Origin: Actinobacillus indolicus
Lineage (GTDB): Bacteria > Pseudomonadota > Gammaproteobacteria > Enterobacterales > Pasteurellaceae
DNA: 64,000 bases
Assembly: GCF_901764975.1 (NCBI RefSeq)
Contig: NZ_CABFKH010000003.1
Location: 62,001 to 126,000, forward strand
Direction of reading: 5' to 3'
The position numbers were made by a program, and so were the translations under genes. This document shows, one piece after another, positions 49,331 to 58,868 of this stretch. The notes beneath the pieces were generated by a model. That model did not search any database and was not told where the DNA came from. It was given only the letters and a program-made list of their open reading frames with translations. Positions within the stretch are counted from its first letter, which is position 1. Every line of letters starts with the position of its first letter.

Positions 49331-50563
49331 TTAGTAAAGTACGCGTGTTTTAATTGTACCTTCGATCTCTTTTAAACGTTTTAATGCTTCTGTTGTACTT
49401 TCTGTTTCAACATCAATCACAACATAGCCGATCGTTGGATCCGTTTGTAAGAACTGGGCAGCAATATTGATATTGGCATCCACAAAAACTTGGTTAATTT
49501 TATTTAAAATACCTGGTTTGTTTTCATGAATGTGTAATAAACGTTTTGTGCCTTTATGTTCAGGTAATGAAACTTCAGGGAAGTTAACCGCTGAAAGTGT
49601 TGAACCATTATCTGAATATTTCACGAATTTATTAGCCACTTCTGTACCAATATTTTCCTGAGCTTCCGAGGTTGATCCACCAATGTGAGGGGTTAAGATC
49701 ACATTATCAAATTCGCAAAGCGGTGACTCAAACGGATCGCTTGCAGAAGCTGGTTCTTCTGGGAACACATCTAGAGCAGCACCACGCAATTTATCTGCCT
49801 TTAAGGCTTCCACTAAAGCATCAATATCCACGACTGTACCACGAGCAGCGTTAACAAGCACTGCGCCTTCTTTCATTTGAGCCAAACGCTCCGCATTAAT
49901 TAAATTTTTCGTGGATGCATTTTCTGGCACGTGTAACGAAATTGCATCACAAGTTGCTAACAACTCTTGTAAGCTTGCTACTTGTTGTGCATTACCGAGT
50001 GGTAATTTATTTTCAATATCGTAGAAGTAAACTTGCATACCAATAGATTCTGCAATGATACTGAGCTGAGAACCAATATGCCCATAGCCGATAATCCCTA
50101 ATTTTTTACCACGTACTTCGTTTGAGCCCGCAGCAGATTTATTCCAAATACCACGATGTACTTCCGCATTCGCTTTAGGGACTTGGCGCATTAACACAAT
50201 GATTTCACCTAACACCAATTCTGCAACAGAACGAGTATTTGAGAAAGGTGCATTAAACACAGGGATCCCACGACGTTTTGCTGATTCTAAATCAACTTGG
50301 TTTGTGCCAATACAGAAACAGCCTACCGCAATCAGCTTTTGTGCTTGTTGTAAAACTTCATCGGTAAGGAAAGTGCGAGAACGAATACCGAGAAAATGTG
50401 CATCTTTTATCGTATCAATAAGCTCTTGGCCATCAAGGGCTTTTTTATGGTACTCAATATTGGTATAGCCTGCATTTTTCAGCACATCCACTGCATTTTG
50501 GTGCACGCCTTCGAGCAGAACAAATTTAATTTTAGATTTATCTAAAGAAACTTTGGTTGTCAT
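49331..50563 (-). CDS. serA: D-3-phosphoglycerate dehydrogenase
   Basis: A 410-residue first enzyme of serine synthesis. NAD-binding GIIGYGHIGSQLSIIAESIGM, catalytic EEPAS/LCEFDNVILTPHIGG (His) and AARGTVVDIDAL are present. The C-terminal ACT domain (about 338-410; LLHIHENKPGILNKIN) is for serine feedback. The 410-residue length is that of E. coli SerA. rpiA lies 25 bases upstream on the same strand, as in enterics, so they are probably co-transcribed. Confidence 0.97.
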   Translation of the reverse strand: MTTKVSLDKSKIKFVLLEGVHQNAVDVLKNAGYTNIEYHKKALDGQELIDTIKDAHFLGIRSRTFLTDEVLQQAQKLIAVGCFCIGTNQVDLESAKRRGIPVFNAPFSNTRSVAELVLGEIIVLMRQVPKANAEVHRGIWNKSAAGSNEVRGKKLGIIGYGHIGSQLSIIAESIGMQVYFYDIENKLPLGNAQQVASLQELLATCDAISLHVPENASTKNLINAERLAQMKEGAVLVNAARGTVVDIDALVEALKADKLRGAALDVFPEEPASASDPFESPLCEFDNVILTPHIGGSTSEAQENIGTEVANKFVKYSDNGSTLSAVNFPEVSLPEHKGTKRLLHIHENKPGILNKINQVFVDANINIAAQFLQTDPTIGYVVIDVETESTTEALKRLKEIEGTIKTRVLY

Positions 50564-50588
50564 GTTTGCCTTCCGTTTTTATTTTGTT

Positions 50589-51248
50589 TTATTCAATAAT
50601 TTTTGCACCATCAGGCGTACCCACGATGGTCACATTCGCATAACGTTGTGCAAAAATACCGTTAGTAACAACGCCTGCGATATTATTAATGGTTTGTTCC
50701 ATTTTTAATGGCTCAAGAATTTTGAAGTTATACACATCTAAAATCACATTGCCGTTGTCTGTTACAACGCCTTCACGGTATTCGGGCGATCCCCCTAAGG
50801 CTACTAATTGACGAGCGACATAAGAACGTGCCATTGGAATCACTTCCACAGGTAATGCGAAGGTTGAGCCTAACACATCGACTTGTTTACTAGAATCCAC
50901 AATACAGATGAATTTTTTTGCTAATGAACTCACAATTTTTTCACGTGTAAGTGCTGCACCACCGCCTTTAATCATATAGCCTTGTGGGGTGATTTCATCT
51001 GCACCGTCAATGTAAACATCCAGTGAGCTTACTTCATTTGCATTGAAAACTTCAATACCGAGTGCTCTTAAACGTTCTTCAGAGGCTTTAGAAGCAGCTA
51101 CTGTACCTTTAATATCGCCAGCCATTTCGCCTAAGGCATCAATAAAACAGTTAACCGTTGAGCCACTTCCTACACCCACGATAGTGTCAGGTTTGACATA
51201 TTGTAAAGCCGCACGAGCTGCGACTTTTTTCATTTCAAGTTGATCCAT
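50589..51248 (-). CDS. rpiA: ribose-5-phosphate isomerase A
   Basis: A 219-residue enzyme of the pentose phosphate pathway. The substrate loop [16 protein letters not shown], the catalytic [25 protein letters not shown] and [10 protein letters not shown] are conserved. Length as in E. coli (219). AAGGAG before the ATG. The next upstream gene, glmM, is ended by an uptake-signal hairpin, so rpiA starts a new unit. Confidence 0.97.
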   Translation of the reverse strand: MDQLEMKKVAARAALQYVKPDTIVGVGSGSTVNCFIDALGEMAGDIKGTVAASKASEERLRALGIEVFNANEVSSLDVYIDGADEITPQGYMIKGGGAALTREKIVSSLAKKFICIVDSSKQVDVLGSTFALPVEVIPMARSYVARQLVALGGSPEYREGVVTDNGNVILDVYNFKILEPLKMEQTINNIAGVVTNGIFAQRYANVTIVGTPDGAKIIE

Positions 51249-51296
51249 AGCGTTCTCCTTAAAGCAAACGTTTGCGTTATTATAATTTAAAAAAGA

Positions 51297-51343
51297 ACAA
51301 GCGGTAAGATCCTTGCAAAATTTTGCAGAAATCTTACCGCTTG
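51297..51343 (-). terminator. inverted uptake-signal terminator after glmM
   Basis: CAAGCGGTAAGAT...ATCTTACCGCTTG with TTGCAAAATTTTGCA inside. Lies between the end of glmM and the start of rpiA. Confidence 0.7.
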
Positions 51344-51346
51344 CGA

Positions 51347-52681
51347 TTAGTTACGTTTCACTGCTTCTGCAATTTCTTCTGCACAGCTTTGTGCTAATTC
51401 GCCATCTTCGCACTCTACCATCACACGAATTAACGGTTCCGTGCCTGATTTACGCAGTAAGATACGACCTTTGCCTGCTAAACGTTGTTCAACATCTTTT
51501 GCAACAGCTTTAACTTCATCACTGTCTAATGGATTTGCACCGCCTGCAAAGCGAACATTGATTAACACTTGTGGGAATAACGGCACAGCTTTAGCCAGAT
51601 CATTCAGGCTTAACTTATGAGATGCCATTGCAGCTAAGACTTCAAGTGAGGCAACGATGCCATCACCTGTGGTATTTTTGTCTAGCACGATAATATGCCC
51701 TGAGTTTTCGCCGCCGAGCTTCCAGCCTTTTTCTTTCAAGACTTCAAGTACATAACGGTCGCCTACATTTGCTCGTGCAAATGGAATCGCTAACTCTTTT
51801 AAGGCAAGCTCAAGGCTCATATTACTCATTAATGTACCCACGACACCGCCGTGTAATTTGCCTGAACGTAATGCTTCACGGGCAATAATGAATAAGATTT
51901 GGTCACCATCGACTTTGTTGCCTAAGTGGTCAACCATAATTAAACGGTCGCCATCACCATCATAAGCTAAACCGACATCTGCTTCTGCTTCAACAACTAC
52001 TTTCTGTAAAGCTTTGATATCCGTTGCACCGCATTTCTCATTGATGTTTAAACCATTTGGGTGTGTACCGATTTCGATCACTTCAGCACCTAACTCACGC
52101 ATCACACTTGGTGCAATGTGATAGGTTGCTCCATTGGCACAATCCACCACGATTTTATAACCTTCAAGGCTTAAATGTGATGGGAAGGTGCTTTTACAGA
52201 ATTCGATATAGCGCCCTGCAGCATCGTTAATACGACTTGCACGACCTAATTCTGCCGATTCGACACAGTCCATCGGTTGATCAAGCATTGCTTCGATAGC
52301 TTCTTCAACTTCATCTGGTAATTTTTCACCCACGGCTGAGAAGAATTTAATTCCGTTATCATCATAAGGATTATGAGAAGCTGAAATTACAATCCCTGCT
52401 TCTGCACGGAATGTACGAGTTAAGTAAGCAATCGCAGGAGTTGGCATCGGGCCTGTAAAAGCGGCGGATAAACCTGCCGCTGCTAAACCTGCTTCTAAAG
52501 CCGATTCCAACATATAGCCTGAAATACGGGTATCTTTACCGATTAATACTTTTTTAGAGCCTTGTGTCGCAAGCACTTTACCTGCTGCCCAACCGAGTTT
52601 TAACGCAAAATCAGGGGTAATTGGATATGTACCGACTTTGCCACGCACCCCATCGGTGCCAAAATATTTACGTTCTGCCAT
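51347..52681 (-). CDS. glmM: phosphoglucosamine mutase
   Basis: A 444-residue enzyme converting glucosamine-6-P to glucosamine-1-P for UDP-GlcNAc. The phosphoserine S102 is in [15 protein letters not shown], the Mg2+ site is [13 protein letters not shown], and the sugar loop is [10 protein letters not shown]. Phosphate-binding is in [14 protein letters not shown]. Length as E. coli (445). Unlike E. coli it is not with folP/ftsH but follows ilvA. Confidence 0.96.
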   Translation of the reverse strand: MAERKYFGTDGVRGKVGTYPITPDFALKLGWAAGKVLATQGSKKVLIGKDTRISGYMLESALEAGLAAAGLSAAFTGPMPTPAIAYLTRTFRAEAGIVISASHNPYDDNGIKFFSAVGEKLPDEVEEAIEAMLDQPMDCVESAELGRASRINDAAGRYIEFCKSTFPSHLSLEGYKIVVDCANGATYHIAPSVMRELGAEVIEIGTHPNGLNINEKCGATDIKALQKVVVEAEADVGLAYDGDGDRLIMVDHLGNKVDGDQILFIIAREALRSGKLHGGVVGTLMSNMSLELALKELAIPFARANVGDRYVLEVLKEKGWKLGGENSGHIIVLDKNTTGDGIVASLEVLAAMASHKLSLNDLAKAVPLFPQVLINVRFAGGANPLDSDEVKAVAKDVEQRLAGKGRILLRKSGTEPLIRVMVECEDGELAQSCAEEIAEAVKRN

Positions 52682-52708
52682 AAAAGGTCCTTTATGAAAT
52701 ATAAATAA

Positions 52709-54235
52709 TTATTTTAAGAAATAGCGATATGCAGGGCTATCATTTACATCTTGATAGCGATACCCTAATTTTTCTAAATCTCGTTTGAATGCTTCTTTTT
52801 CACTGCCGTTCACAACAAATGCCGCCAAGATGTCACCATAATCTGCGCCATGAGCTCGATAGTGGAACAGAGAAATATCCCAGTTTTCTAATGTCTGTAA
52901 GAACTTCAACAATGCGCCTTTCTGCTCTGGGAATTCGAAACTATATAGCTCTTCCTGATGAATAGAGCTTGGGCGACCGCCGACCATATAACGAATGTGG
53001 GTTTTCGCAATGTCATCATCGGATAAATCAGTGACTGGATAGCCATTTTGTTGTAAATCTTTGATAATCTCTAATTTTTCAGCATTCCCACTAATACGCA
53101 CACCCACAAAGATACAGGCTTGCTGATCGTCTGCGTGGCGATAATTAAATTCTGTGACGGCTCGATTGCCGATTAGCTGGCAGAATTTAAGGAATGCGCC
53201 TTTTTGTTCAGGAATCGAAACAGCTAAGAGTGCCTCGTGTTTTTCGCCGATTTCACAACGTTCTGACACATAGCGTAGTGTATGGAAGTTAAGGTTTGCT
53301 CCCGATAAAATACAGGCGAGATTTTTACCTTCAAGATTGTGTTGAGCGACATATTTTTTCAGCCCCGCTAAAGATAATGCCCCCGACGGCTCTGCCACCG
53401 CACGCACATTCTCAAACACATCTTTCAATGCCGCACAGACTTCATCGTTATCGACTAACACAACATCATCAACATATTGCTGACATAAACGGAAGGTTTC
53501 ATCGCCAATACGTTTAACCGCAACACCATCAGCAAATAAACCCACACGCTCTAAATCAACAGGTTGCCCTGCTTGCAAGGCATAAAATAGACAAGCGGAA
53601 TCTTTAGACTCAACCCCAATGACTTTAATTTCAGGCATCAATTGCTTAATCAGCACGGCAATACCCGCAATCAAACCACCGCCACCGACAGGCACAAAAA
53701 TATAGTTCAGATCGGCATTTTGTTGTAATAATTCCATACCGATAGAGCCTTGTCCTGCAATCACTAACGGGTGATCGAACGGGTGAACAAAGGTCATATT
53801 CAGCTCTTGGGAAAGCTCAATCGCTTTGGCTTTGGCTTCATCAAAATTTGCCCCATAGAGCAACACTTCCCCACCAAAACCACGCACGGCATCCACTTTG
53901 ATCGACGGCGTATTTTGTGGCATCACAATTAACGCTCGCAAACCGAGATGTTTCGCAGACAAAGCAACACCTTGAGCGTGATTACCAGCAGAAGCCGCAA
54001 TCACCCCTGCATTTTTCTGAGCTGGAGAGAGATTAGAAATCATCGCATAAGCCCCACGCAGTTTAAAACTATGCACTGGCTGGCGATCTTCACGTTTAAT
54101 GGAAATATGATTACCCAAACGCTCTGAGAGCTTTTCCATTTTTTGTAATGGCGTGACTTGGGCAAGATCGTAGATTTTAGAGCTTAAAATGGCACGGAGG
54201 TAATCCGTGCCTGATTGTAATGGGGTATCACTCAT
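52709..54235 (-). CDS. ilvA: threonine deaminase (biosynthetic)
   Basis: A 508-residue PLP enzyme that makes 2-oxobutanoate from threonine, the committed step of isoleucine synthesis. PLP-binding K58 is in HSFKLRGAYAM, with a glycine-rich VPVGGGGLIAG. Two ACT-like regulatory domains follow (about 335-410 and 428-505; KGAFLKFCQLIGNRAVTEFNYR; KGALLKFLQTLENWDISLFHYR), for isoleucine inhibition. Isolated from other ilv genes; slyD upstream by 18 bases. Confidence 0.96.
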   Translation of the reverse strand: MSDTPLQSGTDYLRAILSSKIYDLAQVTPLQKMEKLSERLGNHISIKREDRQPVHSFKLRGAYAMISNLSPAQKNAGVIAASAGNHAQGVALSAKHLGLRALIVMPQNTPSIKVDAVRGFGGEVLLYGANFDEAKAKAIELSQELNMTFVHPFDHPLVIAGQGSIGMELLQQNADLNYIFVPVGGGGLIAGIAVLIKQLMPEIKVIGVESKDSACLFYALQAGQPVDLERVGLFADGVAVKRIGDETFRLCQQYVDDVVLVDNDEVCAALKDVFENVRAVAEPSGALSLAGLKKYVAQHNLEGKNLACILSGANLNFHTLRYVSERCEIGEKHEALLAVSIPEQKGAFLKFCQLIGNRAVTEFNYRHADDQQACIFVGVRISGNAEKLEIIKDLQQNGYPVTDLSDDDIAKTHIRYMVGGRPSSIHQEELYSFEFPEQKGALLKFLQTLENWDISLFHYRAHGADYGDILAAFVVNGSEKEAFKRDLEKLGYRYQDVNDSPAYRYFLK

Positions 54236-54253
54236 CGTTCAACCAACCTTTAA

Positions 54254-54829
54254 TTAGTGGTTGCAACCACAACCGCCGTGTCCGTGATGGTGGTGATGAT
54301 CGTGGTCGTGATGGCCGCCACAACAACCGTGATCTTCATCGTGATCGTGACCACAGCAACCGCCTTCTTGATGAACGTGACCGTGAGCGATTTCTTCTAA
54401 TGTCGCTTCACGAGTTGCAACTACTTCCACAGAGAATAATAACTCTTGACCAGCTAACATATGGTTACCATCAACAACCACTTCATCGCCATCAACTTCC
54501 GTGATCACCACAGGTAATGGACCTAAATCTGTGTCTGCGATAAAACGCATACCTACTTCTAATTCATCAACGCCCATAAACACATCTTTTGGTACACGTT
54601 GCACCATATTTTCATTGTATTCGCCGTATGCTTCTTCTGGTTTAACACGCACTTCAAAGGTATCACCAACCGCTTTACCTTCTAACGCATTTTCTAAACC
54701 GATAACAAGATTGTTGTGGCCGTGTAAATATTCTAATGGTTGCTCAACTGGTGCTTCATCAACTAATACGCCATCTTGAGTACGAACTTGATATGCGATA
54801 CTTGGCACAACATTTTTTGCGATTTTCAT
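54254..54829 (-). CDS. slyD: FKBP-type peptidyl-prolyl isomerase SlyD
   Basis: A 191-residue prolyl isomerase and nickel/zinc chaperone. The FKBP part (VVPSIAYQVRTQDGVLVDEA; PLEYLHGHNNLVIGLENALEGK) has the IF insert at about 75-125. The C-terminal tail (about 147-191) is dense in His, Cys, Gly and Asp (GGCCGHDHDEDHGCCGG; DHDHHHHHGHGG), a metal site used for Ni delivery. Length as E. coli (196). First gene of a slyD-ilvA-glmM run. Confidence 0.95.
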   Translation of the reverse strand: MKIAKNVVPSIAYQVRTQDGVLVDEAPVEQPLEYLHGHNNLVIGLENALEGKAVGDTFEVRVKPEEAYGEYNENMVQRVPKDVFMGVDELEVGMRFIADTDLGPLPVVITEVDGDEVVVDGNHMLAGQELLFSVEVVATREATLEEIAHGHVHQEGGCCGHDHDEDHGCCGGHHDHDHHHHHGHGGCGCNH

Positions 54830-54908
54830 GTAAGGATTCCTTATTTATTGATAAAAATTCCAAGCATTGTAGCTTGTTATGAAGGATTTGCAAATTTTAG
54901 AAAGAAAG

Positions 54909-54935
54909 TGACCGCTTATATTCATAAAGCGGTCA
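54909..54935 (-). terminator. hairpin after the 53-residue lipoprotein gene
   Basis: TGACCGCTTATA and TATAAAGCGGTCA-type halves form a stem based on shortened uptake cores, followed by TTTC on the minus strand. Confidence 0.55.
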
Positions 54936-54941
54936 TTAAAA

Positions 54942-55103
54942 TTAATCTGTAATATCAGGGGTAACAGCATCCACCACATCAACTGCTGCTCCTACTGCAG
55001 TAGTTGCTGCACCAACTGCAGTACCGACAACAGAGGTCACTAAACAAGCACTTAAAGTGCTACAAACTAAAATGAATCCGAGAAGTTTAACTAAATGTTT
55101 CAT
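54942..55103 (-). CDS. very small lipoprotein
   Basis: A 53-residue frame reading MKHLVKLLGFILVCSTLSAC, with a clear lipobox LSAC (Cys 20). The mature part is Ala/Val/Thr-rich (VVGTAVGAATTAVGAAVDV) and ends VDAVTPDITD. This pattern recalls small Gammaproteobacterial lipoproteins of the kind with VVDAVTPD ends; that is from memory of the family, not a search. No good ribosome site is seen. It sits between slyD and the MITE-like element. Confidence 0.6.
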   Translation of the reverse strand: MKHLVKLLGFILVCSTLSACLVTSVVGTAVGAATTAVGAAVDVVDAVTPDITD

Positions 55104-55184
55104 AAAATATAAAAAATAAAACCAAAAACAGTGTCGATTATAACCGAAGATAAAGCGATTTTCTTTAAAATCTATAAAAGATGT

Positions 55185-55400
55185 TAAGGCGTATTGATGT
55201 TTTGATGGTGTAAAATCACCAAGAGTTGTTTATTTAATATCCCAGCACGGCAGAGCCGTACTGGGTTACGCATAATTCAGCCCCTTTGGGGCTGAGAATT
55301 AGAGTAGTAAAGCCACTCAACTATGCGTAACCTAGTACGCATTTTGCATGCTAGGTACAAAATAGTATGTTTTATAAGCACAAAACATCAACAAGCCTTA
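55185..55400. mobile_element. MITE-like element, copy 1
   Basis: A 216-bp element ending in the inverted pair TAAGGCGTATTGATGTTTT (left) and AAAACATCAACAAGCCTTA (right). Inside are strong palindromes: CCCAGCACGGC...GTACTGGG and CAGCCCCTTTGGGGCTG, and the AACCTAGTACG...GCTAGG pair. It encodes no protein. The outer TA on each side could be a 2-bp target duplication. Copy 2 at 56183 is the same sequence in reverse. Confidence 0.7.
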
Positions 55401-55413
55401 TTTATCTTATTTT

Positions 55414-56139
55414 TTATTCAAATCGCACTTTACCCGAAGCAGATGCGTTGATAATTTGCTTACCTGCTTCAAGTGGTAATTCATCAGCAGATTTCATTTT
55501 CATTGATGCGGCTTCCATTGCGTACATACGTGGCGCAGTATATCCATGATTAGCACTGTTTGGTGTATCTAAGCGAATATCGCTTAAAATATATTTATTC
55601 GCTTTTAACCCTTTTTGGATAACTTCCGCTTTATGTTGGAATTGTTCAATAATTTCTAAGGTCATTTCATCTTCAAGGGCTTTGGCTTTTTCAGGTGAAA
55701 CACTGAAATCCACCGAACCAATCGCCACATTATCCCCTAAGTTTTCAAGCACTTTGGCAATCGCTTCAAAGTTTTTACCCTTCAGTTGAATATGCCCTTC
55801 TGCCACCCAACCGATTACTTTGCCTTTATTATCATATTCCGCATAGTTACTGATACCGTCCGCAGACACTTCGATGCTTGAATCTTGCTTCGCCAGTTCT
55901 AATACCTTATTCAAATCTGCCGAAACCGTTTTTTTCAACTCGGCTAACTTTTTACCTGATTTACGACTATAAACATCTGCATGCATTAAATCTTTTTCAA
56001 CATGACGGGTTACTTGTGTTGAAAAATGGAAAACAGATCCTGTTTCTGCTTTGGCTTCCGATGTCGTTTCAGGTTCGGCAGAAGCACTTAATGTGATAAA
56101 TGCAAGCGGTAAGATCGCTAAATAATTTTTCAATTTCAT
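55414..56139 (-). CDS. exported SIMPL-domain protein (DUF541)
   Basis: A 241-residue protein with a 21-residue signal peptide ending ASA, then an acidic stretch and a SIMPL domain (about 35-241). Marks are HFSTQVTRHVEKDLMHADVY, VSADGISNYAEYDNKGKVIGWVAEGHIQLKG and PRMYAMEAASMKMKSADELPLEAGKQIINASASGKVRF. Related proteins are periplasmic or outer-membrane-associated and of little-known role (E. coli YggE). It lies exactly between two inverted copies of a MITE-like element, 14 and 43 bases away. Confidence 0.85.
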   Translation of the reverse strand: MKLKNYLAILPLAFITLSASAEPETTSEAKAETGSVFHFSTQVTRHVEKDLMHADVYSRKSGKKLAELKKTVSADLNKVLELAKQDSSIEVSADGISNYAEYDNKGKVIGWVAEGHIQLKGKNFEAIAKVLENLGDNVAIGSVDFSVSPEKAKALEDEMTLEIIEQFQHKAEVIQKGLKANKYILSDIRLDTPNSANHGYTAPRMYAMEAASMKMKSADELPLEAGKQIINASASGKVRFE

Positions 56140-56182
56140 AGAAGATTCCTTGAGTTAAAGATCAGTTTAAAAATATGCAGAT

Positions 56183-56397
56183 TAAGGCTTGTTGATGTTT
56201 TTTGCCGTAAAATATACTATTTTGTACCTAGCACGCAAAATGCATACTATGCTACGCATAGTTGAGTGGCTTTGTCACTCTAATTCTCAGCCCCAAAGGG
56301 GCTGAATTATGCGTAACCCAGTACGGCTCTGCCGTGCTGGGATGTTAAACAAACAACTTTTGATGATTTTATACTCTCAAAACATCAACACGCCTTA
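56183..56397. mobile_element. MITE-like element, copy 2 (inverted)
   Basis: A 215-bp reverse copy of the element at 55185, starting TAAGGCTTGTTGATG and ending CATCAACACGCCTTA. The two copies share nearly all of their length, with small differences. TA is the outer dinucleotide on both ends. No coding capacity. Confidence 0.7.
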
Positions 56398-56422
56398 GAA
56401 TGCTTTTAAGTAAATAAGTTCC

Positions 56423-57157
56423 CTATTCAACCGAAAGAACAATGGCTTGATTCAAGTGCTGCTCATGGATTTTCCATTGAATGTTATATCCTGCAATTAA
56501 CATCCCATAAATACGTTCGCTCTGTTTTCCTTGCTGATAAGCTGGACGAGGATCTTGAGCAATGATGTCTCGAATAAATTCAATCGGATCTTCAATCTCA
56601 AATGTTGCAAAATTTTCACAAGATCTTACCGCTTGTAATGCTTTTTCAGTAAATTCCACACTCAATTTAGCTTCGGGCTTCGTTTGGGCAAAGCCTGAAG
56701 CTGCATTCGGCTCACTGTCGGCATAAGCAATATAAGGTTTGATGTCCAAAATCGGCGTTCCGTCCACTAAATCCACGCTCCCAAAATGCAGAAACACATC
56801 TCCATTTTTTATTTCAACACGATGTAACTCGACTTTCGATAGCCCGATTGGATTTGGTCGATGCGTTGCACGGCTTGCAAACACGCCAATACGTTCATTT
56901 CCCCCTAAACGTGGTGGGCGCACGGTAGCGTGCCATTCTCGTTCTGGAATTTGGTGAAATTGGAAAATAAGCCAAAGGTGACTAAATTGCTCTAATCCAC
57001 GCACGGCATCTACACTATTGTAAGGTGGAAGCAGTTGCAAAATCCCCTTGCCTTCTTTGACTAAATTGGGCTGACGTGGCACGGCAAATTTTTCACCATA
57101 AGGCGAACGGATTACGCCAATAGGATGAACAAGAAGAGAAGAAATCGGATTTGCCAT
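56423..57157 (-). CDS. trmO: tRNA (adenine(37)-N6)-methyltransferase TrmO
   Basis: A 244-residue enzyme of the YaeB/VirR/TsaA family that methylates t6A37 to m6t6A using S-adenosylmethionine. Marks are [23 protein letters not shown] at the start, [56 protein letters not shown] and [12 protein letters not shown]. The ATG at 57157 gives the family start (E. coli 235 residues). The frame runs on to 57409 but the extra part overlaps the menA 5' region and shows no homology. Confidence 0.93.
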   Translation of the reverse strand: MANPISSLLVHPIGVIRSPYGEKFAVPRQPNLVKEGKGILQLLPPYNSVDAVRGLEQFSHLWLIFQFHQIPEREWHATVRPPRLGGNERIGVFASRATHRPNPIGLSKVELHRVEIKNGDVFLHFGSVDLVDGTPILDIKPYIAYADSEPNAASGFAQTKPEAKLSVEFTEKALQAVRSCENFATFEIEDPIEFIRDIIAQDPRPAYQQGKQSERIYGMLIAGYNIQWKIHEQHLNQAIVLSVE

Positions 57158-57257
57158 AAAATCTATAAAATTCTGCGAAAAATCAAAACATAGGAGCGCA
57201 TTTTGTAATAATATGCACAATTTTGAAAGCATAAATTCTGATAAGCAAACATTTAAT

Positions 57258-58163
57258 ATGAAGAAAGATTCGACTTTTTCGATTTGGTTTTCCACGGCTC
57301 GCCCTAAAACATTGCCCTTAGCATTGGCATCTATTCTTGTTGGTGCAGCATTGGCAGGATGGCAAGGCAAATTTGATTTACTCACCACATTACTTGCATT
57401 TATCACCACAATTTTATTACAGATTCTCTCTAACTTTGCGAATGACTATGGCGATCATGTCAAAGGATCTGATACCGCAGAACGCATCGGTCCACTTCGT
57501 GCTATTCAACACGGAAAAATCACAGGAGAGCAGTTAAAGAAAGCTTTAATTACTGTGGCGGTGCTTTCATTTTTATCGGGATGTCTATTGATTGGCTATG
57601 CTTACCAAACTTGGCAAGATTTAGTGGTATTTGCCAGCCTAGGTATTCTCGCCATTGTCGCCGCAATTACCTATACCGTAGGCAAAAAACCCTATGGATA
57701 TCTAGGATTGGGGGATATTTCTGTACTCATTTTCTTTGGTTTTTTAGCCGTACTAGGCACATTCTATTTACAAGCCCATGAATTACATTTCAGTTTACTT
57801 CTGCCTGCCTTTGGTTGCGGGTTGCTCTCTGTTGCGGTATTAAATATCAATAATTTACGTGATATTGAACAAGATAAACAAGCAGGAAAAAATACCTTAA
57901 TTGTTCGTATTGGCAGCCAAAATGGACGCATTTATCATGTAGTTTTGCTCAGTTTAGCCTTACTATCCTACTTACTTTTTGCTTTGGCAAATTTTAGCGA
58001 TTGGTATAACTTTCTATTTTTACTTGCAACACCACTTTTAGTAAAACATGGCTTATTCGTTTATCGACATCAACACCCTACGGAACTTCGTCCTATTTTA
58101 GGACAAATGGCAGGGATTGCACTTGTGACAAATATTTTATTTAGCTTGAGCGTTATTTTGTAA
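57258..58163 (+). CDS. menA: 1,4-dihydroxy-2-naphthoate polyprenyltransferase
   Basis: A 301-residue UbiA-superfamily membrane enzyme of menaquinone synthesis. Marks are [21 protein letters not shown], the prenyl-diphosphate site [24 protein letters not shown] (first aspartate region) and [25 protein letters not shown] (second). About eight to nine helices. The ATG at 57258 suits the family; 57213 is an alternative. Divergent from trmO with only 100 bases between. Confidence 0.93.
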   Translation: MKKDSTFSIWFSTARPKTLPLALASILVGAALAGWQGKFDLLTTLLAFITTILLQILSNFANDYGDHVKGSDTAERIGPLRAIQHGKITGEQLKKALITVAVLSFLSGCLLIGYAYQTWQDLVVFASLGILAIVAAITYTVGKKPYGYLGLGDISVLIFFGFLAVLGTFYLQAHELHFSLLLPAFGCGLLSVAVLNINNLRDIEQDKQAGKNTLIVRIGSQNGRIYHVVLLSLALLSYLLFALANFSDWYNFLFLLATPLLVKHGLFVYRHQHPTELRPILGQMAGIALVTNILFSLSVIL

Positions 58164-58174
58164 AAAAGAGAAAG

Positions 58175-58212
58175 AAAAAGACCGCTTGTAAACCAATACA
58201 AGCGGTCTTTTT
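58175..58212. terminator. inverted uptake-signal terminator between menA and erpA
   Basis: Stem AAAAAGACCGCTTGTA with loop AACCAA and complement, ending in TTTTTT. Confidence 0.9.
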
Positions 58213-58225
58213 TGAGAAAAAAATT

Positions 58226-58567
58226 TCAAATACTGAAAGAAGAACCACAGCCACAAGTTGAACTCGCATTTGGGTTTTGCACCACAAAACGTGAACCTTC
58301 TAACCCTTCCACATAATCGACCGTACCACCAATTAAGTACTGTAAGCTCATTGGGTCAACAACTAAACCCACATTTTGATTTTCGATGGTTAAATCTCCA
58401 TCGTTGACTTGATCATCAAAGGTAAACCCATATTGGAAACCGCTACATCCCCCACCTGTGATATACACGCGTAAACGTAGGTTTGGATTCTCTTCCCCTT
58501 CAATTAAGCTCTTTACCTTACGTGCAGCTGCATCGGTAAAGACTAAAGGCACATTTATCTCACTCAT
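58226..58567 (-). CDS. erpA: iron-sulfur cluster insertion protein ErpA
   Basis: A 113-residue A-type carrier that delivers [4Fe-4S] clusters to targets such as IspG. The three Cys ligands are C41 in [12 protein letters not shown], and C105 and C107 in [11 protein letters not shown]. Length as E. coli (114). It forms the border of a polysaccharide locus: in A. pleuropneumoniae, as I recall, the O-antigen locus lies between erpA and rpsU. Confidence 0.96.
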   Translation of the reverse strand: MSEINVPLVFTDAAARKVKSLIEGEENPNLRLRVYITGGGCSGFQYGFTFDDQVNDGDLTIENQNVGLVVDPMSLQYLIGGTVDYVEGLEGSRFVVQNPNASSTCGCGSSFSI

Positions 58568-58868
58568 TTTTTGTCCTACATCAAATTTTTAGAAAGTTGC
58601 GCATTATCTAACAATTATGGGGGAAGGGCAATAATATGAGTGCAAATAGGAAATGAGATTTACAAATTTCATATAATTAATTGATATATAATGCAAAAGT
58701 GAGGCTGCTTTTGAAAGTTTGGATTGAGATATAGATTATTGCATCATAAGTAAAAAAATGAAAAGAACTATTGAAAGTAAATTATTTAGAGTAAAATAGC
58801 ACATCCGAATTTAATTGACTATAACTAATCAATAGTAACTTCTTAGATAACAGTGGGGCTTTTACTAC
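58568..58868. other. non-coding gap upstream of wzz
   Basis: An AT-rich stretch between divergent erpA and wzz, with no uptake signal and no gene-like frame. It presumably holds both promoters; ATAAAT/TATAAT-like sequences are too many to pick one. A JUMPstart/ops element (GGCGGTAG) was looked for and not found. Confidence 0.4.

Noticed and set aside
54220-54504. Plus-strand frame rich in Arg, Asp and His
   Set aside because: A shadow of the His-rich tail of SlyD on the other strand.
55185-56397. Pair of repeats as a CRISPR array
   Set aside because: Only two inverted ~215-bp copies around a gene; no short direct repeats or spacers.
57158-57409. N-terminal extension of trmO
   Set aside because: The extra 84 residues match no family part and overlap the menA promoter and start; the ATG at 57157 fits the family.
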